Assembly: GCA_004154925.1 (NCBI GenBank)
Contig: QJNS01000012.1
Coordinates: 62,001-126,000, forward strand
Direction of reading: 5' to 3'
DNA length: 64,000 bases
DNA from: Monosporascus cannonballus
Lineage: Eukaryota; Ascomycota; Sordariomycetes; Xylariales
Each line of letters starts with the position of its first letter. Within the stretch, counting starts at the first letter, position 1. Made by a program: the position numbers and the translations under genes. Below are positions 57,472-64,000 of this stretch, piece by piece. Under the pieces are notes generated by a model, which saw only the letters and a program-made list of their open reading frames with translations, had not been told where the DNA came from and did no database searches.

Positions 57472-59600
57472 ACGATAATTCATTATAAACATTTAAGTAA
57501 TGTTCTTTTAGATTGTATTAACGCTTTGTTTAATCGTTTAGCCTTAGAGAAAATTAAGGTTATTAACTATAAAAATTAATATAATACGGACAAAATCGAA
57601 ATAACAAAAAATAAGGATAAAACATTTTGTTTTTTTAAAAAAGCGTTTAAAGATAAATTTAAAAATAAATTATTATAATTGTTTATATTAATATTAAGAG
57701 GCGTTCGTTATTATATTTCGTAATTTTTAATCACATTAATATAATAATAATAATAATTCTTCTATTTATGAAATAAATATATATAGAAATTAATATTTTA
57801 TTACGTTAAAAAACTGTTAAACGAATTTCAAAATCGGATTAAAATAATTTTGTAAAGTTTTTATTTTTTTTATATTAAATTCGAAAATTGAAATAAATGA
57901 AAGTTATTAAAATTTAACGGTTATAATAATTATATTATCGAAAAATATGTATAAACTTATTTTTAAAATAAAATATATATTTCTTTTATTTTCTTACGAT
58001 TTCCATATGTTTCTACCTTTTAATATAAATATATTTATTATCTTTAAAAAAAACCTTTTGCTATTAATTTCGGAAATGTTATCACCAGCAAAGATTTGAA
58101 ACTATTAATAAAATCAATATTTTAAGCGTTTTTATAAACTTAAAAAAGTTATAATAATTTTAAAATATATTATAAATAAAGCAAAAGTATTAAATAATAA
58201 ATATTTTAAAATGAAAAAACGAAAGAAAATATATCTGTTTAAAAATTAATTCGTATCTTAAAACGCCTAAATTATTTAACAATTAATCCGGTTCGAAAAA
58301 TCACTCATAAAAATTAATTTAATGTTCGAGAGTTTTATCATACGCTTTTTATTTCGTAAATTCGCTAAGGTCTTTATATTATGATCTAACGAGCTTGGCT
58401 GCTCTAAGGACGGTCGAATCTTTTTAGACGAAGCGCCAATCTGAGCCAGGGATTACATAACTAGCTTAAAGGAGCTTAGTACGGCTTATTAAGCTAGAAG
58501 GTGGTTTAAAGGTGCTTAAGAAAATTTAATAACTAGAACAACGTTAAATTAGAGAAAACCGATTAAGTTACAAATAATATATATATTTTTTATTTTATAA
58601 TTTGAATAATAATAATATATTATAAAATGTTATTATATTAATTTTTTTTTGATATTACGAAACGCAATAAATTATTTTATGTATTATTTAAAGTTTTACG
58701 ATATTTCTATTAACATAAACTCGTAGAATTTGAATGTAATAATTAGTTAAATGATTTAGTCGTTATACATTGCAAATGTTTAATTAATAATATCGTTACA
58801 CTTTAAATAATACCTTTAATCGCTATATTAACTTATAAATAAAGAAATATCTTTTTAAAAAAGATTAATTTCGATATAAAATCTAAACATTAAAGGCTTA
58901 AATATAACAATTTAAGATAGGTTTAACGCAAATAAATATACTAAAGTTTAAAATTAAAAAACCTTAACTTTATTACAAAAAGAGTAATATAAAAAGTTTT
59001 CTTACTTAGACAAAAATATATTTCAAGTTTTAAAGAGTTAAAGAACTAGCATTTAAAACTTTCGCTGTTACGGCTTTTTATAAACGAAAAACGTTTTTAA
59101 TTAATTCGAACATATTATAAAAATTTATTTAAAGCATATAATAGCCGACTAAAAAACGTTTATCCGGATTTTCTTTTTATAATTATACTAATTTTGAAAA
59201 TAAGTTAAAGGCCAATTTCGAAAATGTCGACAAAATATGTATAGCAGCGTAATAAATTCTTTAATTACACTAAAAAAAGAGTAACTTCGAAATATATATT
59301 ATTATTTAGGGACCTTATACTAAAAATAAAATAAAACGATGACGACGGAAATATTTATATAGATAAATTTTATAAAAATTTAAAAACTAGCGTTTAAAAA
59401 TTTATCAGATATTTAAAATCTAGAACTTTAAATTGATATATTACTAAGGCTGTTAAAATTAATAACAAATTATACGAACGGTATATAAAAAATAGTATAT
59501 TTTAAAGTATAAAAGCTAGTTAGATAACCAGAGAAAACAACGCGATATATTATTTATATTCTATAGCAGAGCGCTAGGACCTTTGAAATTCGAAACGATC
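57472..59600. other. AT-rich degraded repeat DNA
   Basis: No usable frame. A less AT-biased patch at about 58380-58570 may be a separate insertion or LTR fragment; its ends cannot be defined. The right half is probably the mutated gag region of the plus-strand element. Confidence 0.5.
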
Positions 59601-60044
59601 TATTACAAAAATAGGATCTATGTTAAATATTATAATTATAGTAAAATAGGATATTACAAAACCATTTATAGAAAATTCAAAAAATCGTAATAAAATAACT
59701 AAATATCTATATTAAAAAATAACTCATAAATAATCGAAATAATAATAATAATAAACTTATTAACGTAATCTAAGCCTAATACGAATAAAAGCTATTACGA
59801 TAAAAAATCAGACGCAAAATTCGAAAGGCCTAGAAATTAACCCAAAAAACGTCCGAAAAATAATAATGTGCCTTAAAAAAACAATGAGAAAATATCAAAA
59901 ACAGATAAAAAATAATATTGCGAAATTTATAAACTATATAGTAAAATATACGTAATATATTATAGATGACGCAAATATTTAAAATATAACCATTAAATTA
60001 AATTTATTTATTAATGTATCGTATATATATATTTATATATAAAT

Positions 60045-60169
60045 TGTTGCGGCATAAAAGAACAAGAGTTTAGTCATTACACCACTTAAAAGTGGAACGT
60101 TGTTAGGTCGACCCCTAACCGCCTTGTTCTGCTCTATATACCTACAAGATGCTACTTGAAACTGTGACA
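60045..60169. repeat. Small LTR-like insertion (125 bp)
   Basis: A patch of normal-GC sequence in AT-rich DNA, starting TGTTGCGGC and ending CTGTGACA (TG...CA). Flanking pentamers are TAAAT and AAAAT, one base short of a perfect duplication. Probably a solo LTR of a different family that inserted after, or was too short for, RIP. Confidence 0.55.
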
Positions 60170-60654
60170 AAAATTCGATTTTCTTAATTAAATCGAAAAT
60201 AGCAAGATAAATAAACGATAAAATCGACATTTTCGAATTATTATTCTATAAAACGATATTAACAAAAAACAGCTTTATAAAATTAGCTAAAAAAACTAAT
60301 ACCTGTAAAAAAAACATTTTTGCTTTTATAATTAAGATAATTATTAACTTATAAAAAGGCTAATTTAAAATACTGTAAAAAATATTACTAAAAGATTATT
60401 ACGAACCTTTATTTTTAATAAATATTTATTATAAACTTAAAAAACAAATTTTAGAAGACGAAAATGCGATAATATACTTAGATATTTTACTAGAAAAATA
60501 AATAATAAAAAGCCTAATAAGATACTATATATTATACGAGAAAAAATTTATTTAATAAGATGAAAAATTTTTAAGCCAATTAAAAGAAATTTATATAATT
60601 CGAAAAATAAATACGCCGATCGATATAACAAATATAATAACTTAATATATTTAT

Positions 60655-60780
60655 AAAATAGCGAAAGCGCGACGCTAACCACAATACTAAAAGATTAGTA
60701 ATTCCAAACTCTAATTGAGATTTGGACAGCCTAATCTATCTTATAAGGACTAATTATATATATTATTATAATTACTCTTC
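60655..60780 (-). repeat. Repeat R, copy 1
   Basis: About 125 bp containing GCGACGCTAACCACAATAC and GATTTGGACAGCCTAATC. It matches copy 2 (about 61046-61165) in direct and copy 3 (63325-63474) in inverted orientation, with transitions as the main difference. Confidence 0.75.
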
Positions 60781-61045
60781 TTTTTTTAAAAATAAAGTTA
60801 TCCCGATTTCAGAACTAGATAAGATATCGAACCTTTAAGACTTTATTACGCTCTATGAGCACATAACGCGGTTGAATCTTTTACGCCGATCATCTGCCGA
60901 ACGTTAACGGTTAGAATTTTTTCTGTTTACTTTTTAGCTTTCTTTAATCTATAATCGCCCTTATAGAGATCGAATCCTATTTTCGATATATTGCCGAAAT
61001 AGCGCCGAACTGGCTGATGTATCTAATTAAGATTTAAAATAATTA
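60781..61045. other. Non-coding spacer between direct repeats R1 and R2
   Basis: 265 bp with no open frame, less A/T-biased than its surroundings. Read on the minus strand, a purine run (AAAAAAAGAAGAG) lies at its junction with copy 1, like a polypurine tract. This would fit a miniature LTR element or a deletion derivative. Confidence 0.4.
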
Positions 61046-61165
61046 TAAGATAACAAGAGTACGACACTAACTATAATATTAAAAGATTAATAATTTCAAA
61101 CTCCAATTAGAGTTTGAATATTTCCATCTATCTTATAAGAGCTACTTGTATTTATTATTATAATA
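61046..61165 (-). repeat. Repeat R, copy 2
   Basis: Direct repeat of copy 1, more A/T-converted (ACGACACTAACTATAATAT where copy 1 has GCGACGCTAACCACAATAC). Confidence 0.75.
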
Positions 61166-63324
61166 TTATACGAAAAAATACAAATAATATTTAACAAATT
61201 CGAAAAGAATTAAAAGAAAAAAAGTTATTTATAAAAAGGTCGCAAAATAACGAAACCTCGAAAGAGTGAAAAAGAAATTCCTAAAAAAAGGTTATAAACG
61301 CGACGATAAAAAGCGTCGATAATTTTATTACATAGAAAATACGAATCGGAATATATTAATAAATTACAATAATAAATTAAAAAGCTTTAAGCGCAAATTA
61401 TATTATATTAAAGCTTATTAATAAGTTTAAATTATTTTAAAAAAATATAAGTTTAAACTTTATATATTTACGATTATCGAAAATTAAAATTTCGTTTAAA
61501 ATAACGAAAAAGATTAACGCGAATTTAATTATTGTAAGACTGTTATTTAAGAATAATATTAAACGCTTATTTTTAATATCGTTTTATTTTATAATTATAA
61601 TATAATCTGAAAAGAATCATAAAAATATTAATGTAAGGTTTTAATTAACGAAAGATTTAATTAAGTAAAATTTGTTTATATTTTATCGATAACTAAAATA
61701 CAAAAAGATATAAAATTCTAATAGTCGATGGAAAATAATAACGAATCTAAGTATAAAAATATGATAAATACCTTACCAATTAAAAGAATAAAATATAAGA
61801 AAAGAAATATCTTAAAAATATAAGTTATTATTATTTTTATTAGCATAAGATTTATGTACTTAAATAACAATTTAAAGTAATAGTTCAAAAAGTTAAAAAG
61901 TTTAATTAATATATTATTATAATATTATAGATATATAAAGCTATTTAGTAAGGATCAATATGAAATTATTAAAATATAATAAATAAAATTATAAAACATT
62001 TTGTAAAAAGGTTTATTTATCACGTTTTATCTTATTTATAATTTTTAATAAAAAAATTATGCGCTTTTTAAAAAATATTTTAAAAGAATTAATTACAAAA
62101 AAGAAAAATTCGATTTTCAATGTTATTCGTAAAGTATCTCATATTTTTCGAATTTAAGAAAACTAATAAATTACAAGGTATAATCGATTGTCTATAATTA
62201 AACGATATTATTATCAAAAATTAAATATTATTATCTTTAATTATTAAAACAAAAAACTAAGTTTACAAAACTTAACAATGTATAATATTCGAATTTAAAA
62301 ATAAATATAACTTTATTAAAATTAAAAAAGATCATAAATAACAGAATTTTAAAACGAAATACGTACGAATTATTTAAAATTTTAATAATGTTAATTGGAT
62401 TTATAAACGTATTAATAATAATTTAACGAATAATAAATTATACCTTACGAAAGTATTTTAACCTGTTTGTTTTATTTTATTTTGATAATATTTATATTTA
62501 TTCAAAAATGAAAAGGATATATATAAAATAAGATTATAAAACTTGAAATTACTAATTAACGTTAAAAGATTAGTTCCATAATTAGGAAATAAAATACTTA
62601 AAATATATTTTTATCCTAAAACATATGATAATAAATGTCAAAGAATTATTATAATTATAATTTAATATATGCTAACAATAATTAAACAAATGTAAATATT
62701 TCTTAAATTTTTTATTTATTATAGAAAATCTATCCAAAACATTAATAAAATTACTATAACTTTAATTAACCTTACTAAAATTTTTTTAAACAAATATTAT
62801 AAATAAAAAGGTTTTTAAAAGTAAAAATACAATTATTAATAGGCTAGTATTAATTATATACGATTTAATATATTTCGTTAAATACAAACTCGATACTTCG
62901 AATTATATATTAAACGTAATAATCGGATAACGAAACGATTAAAACAAATTATATTTTATTATTTCTTTTCGTATAAATTAAAAAACCCGAAGTTAATTAC
63001 GTTATTCTGGAAGAAAAACTTATAGCTATTATTATAGCTTTTCAGAAATTCAGATATTTCCTTAAAGAAAAATTTTATCAGGTTCAGATTTATACGGATT
63101 ATTAAATTTTTACCTACTTTATTACGACTAAAAAACTTACGAAACGATAATTACGATATATAAAAAAAATGACAAATTTCGATTTCGTTATTATTTATAA
63201 AAAGTTTAAAAACAGTATAATCGATATTTTAAATAAGCGACCAAATTTCGAAAAATATATTAATAAAAATTATATATATAATTTTTGATGTTATTTTAAA
63301 AAGATATTTATATCTATATCAAGT

Positions 63325-63474
63325 TGTAACAATAAGAGCAATACTATATAATTGTGATGATATATATAGCTAGTCCTTATGAGGTGGATTAGGGTGTCCA
63401 AACCGTAATTGAGATTTGGAATTACTGATCTTTTGATATTGTAATTAGCGTCGCATCTTTGCTTTCTTATAATA
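63325..63474 (+). repeat. Repeat R, copy 3 (inverted, best preserved)
   Basis: About 150 bp starting TGTAACAATAAGAGC and ending near GCTTTCTTATAATA, with readable GC content. The two ends are imperfect inverted repeats of each other, as expected for an LTR. It directly follows the RNase H remnant. Confidence 0.7.
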
Positions 63475-64000
63475 ATATATATTAAAAAAACTAAAAATAT
63501 AACAATAATATGTCAGAAAATTTAAAATTAATTCAGTTACAAGTTTTTAAAAACAATATTAAATAAACTTAATACGCGATATATATAAATATTAGTTATA
63601 GAGATATTTAAGAATTTACAAAATCTTAAAATAAAATTAACGTATGTATTATTTTATTAAGATAAAAATAATAATTTAAAAAGTGCGACGAGAATGTAAT
63701 TTTTATAATAAGGCTAAAATATAACGATATAAGCCTTATAGAAAGTTATAATCGTTACAGGTTTTTGAAAAACTATAAGATTCGATTATTATAGATTTTA
63801 TTATTAAAATTTCTTTATTCGAATATCTAGTAATTAAAATATATTACGACAATATTTTTATAATAATTAAAAGATTTACGTAATTGATTTTTATTTTTGA
63901 CTCTATTAAAAGAATATTATTATCGAATAAATGTTATAAATTTTAGAAAACCGTTTTTATATATATAAATTATTATACTAAATTATTTTCAATAAAAGAA
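63475..64000. other. AT-rich degraded repeat DNA at the right edge
   Basis: No frame or motif recognisable; probably a continuation of a mutated element beyond the window. Confidence 0.5.

Larger units (their letters stand above)
59625..63252 (+). mobile_element. RIP-mutated plus-strand gypsy-type element, partial
   Basis: Three fossils in the right order and spacing on the plus strand. (1) A gag zinc-knuckle ghost at 59628-59669 (YYNYSKIGYYKT), where the expected Cys, Cys, Gly and His are Tyr, Tyr, Ser and Tyr. (2) The RT active-site block at 62478-62516 (YFDNIYIYSKNEK), in which the second catalytic Asp is Asn. (3) RNase H at 63013-63252 (LIAIIIAFQKFRYF, IYTDY, FDFVIIYKKF) with two TAA stops (63103 and 63148) at positions where the family has CAA/CAG. 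All fit C-to-T/G-to-A mutation. No integrase is seen before the sequence changes at about 63.3 kb, and terminal repeats were not found, so only part of the element is delimited. Confidence 0.8.

Noticed and set aside
49400..64000. Mitochondrial DNA or a centromere core as an explanation of the AT-rich block
   Set aside because: The block contains mutated LTR elements with nuclear-type TSDs and transition signatures; RIP-mutated repeats explain it. A pericentromeric or subtelomeric location cannot be decided from this window.

Overview
This is nuclear DNA of a filamentous ascomycete (Pezizomycotina, probably Sordariomycetes). Genes are split by short introns of about 50-190 bp with GT(A/R)NGT donors and CTAAC/CTGAC-type branch points. 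Families present are typical of that group: a microsomal P450 with the AAIHTT variant, a GCR1_C-domain regulator, an SRR1-like protein, an F-box protein, a Neurospora-type 26-residue copper metallothionein and an AA1-like secreted protein. The last 14.6 kb is AT-dominated retrotransposon wreckage bearing C-to-T/G-to-A damage of the repeat-induced point mutation (RIP) type.

Layout. 1-49.2 kb is a gene-sparse euchromatic arm. On the left are a cytochrome P450 (916-2979), a SAM methyltransferase (4059-4928), a conserved nuclear-type protein with a degenerate zinc-finger motif (6872-8552), a peroxisomal very-long-chain acyl-CoA synthetase/FATP homologue ending in a PTS1 (9220-11331) and, convergent with it, an amidoligase-family enzyme (13228-11870). 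Next come a lysine-rich nucleolar-type protein (15254-16867), a two-helix membrane protein (18316-17129), a basic nuclear-type protein (21150-22460), a GNAT acetyltransferase (23208-22558), the metallothionein (25091-25319), a decayed UNC93-like transporter (27595-28200), an SRR1-like protein (29872-30843), a GC-rich decayed fragment (about 31.5-31.9 kb), the GCR1_C protein (34743-33233), the secreted AA1-like protein (40582-39958), a conserved fungal protein (42845-42030), an F-box protein (47130-45816) and a 2-oxoglutarate/Fe(II) oxygenase (49226-48168). Long intervals between them hold nothing I can support.

From about 49.4 kb the composition switches abruptly. A complete but mutated Ty3/gypsy-type LTR element lies on the minus strand (49856-57466; 206-bp LTRs, 5-bp target duplication AAAAT, polypurine tract, RT and integrase remnants). 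A much less mutated solo LTR of the same family sits inside it with its own TTTAA duplication (51320-51525). A second gypsy-type element lies on the plus strand (zinc knuckle about 59.63 kb, RT about 62.5 kb, RNase H 63.01-63.25 kb) and is interrupted by smaller repeats.

The oxidative and activating enzymes (P450, methyltransferase, acyl-CoA synthetase, amidoligase, 2OG oxygenase) are of kinds used in secondary metabolism, but no core synthase is visible, so a cluster is only a hypothesis. Exon structures were assembled by hand from splice motifs and reading frame; those that give full-length, in-frame proteins (P450, acyl-CoA synthetase, metallothionein, SRR1-like, GCR1_C) are the most secure.
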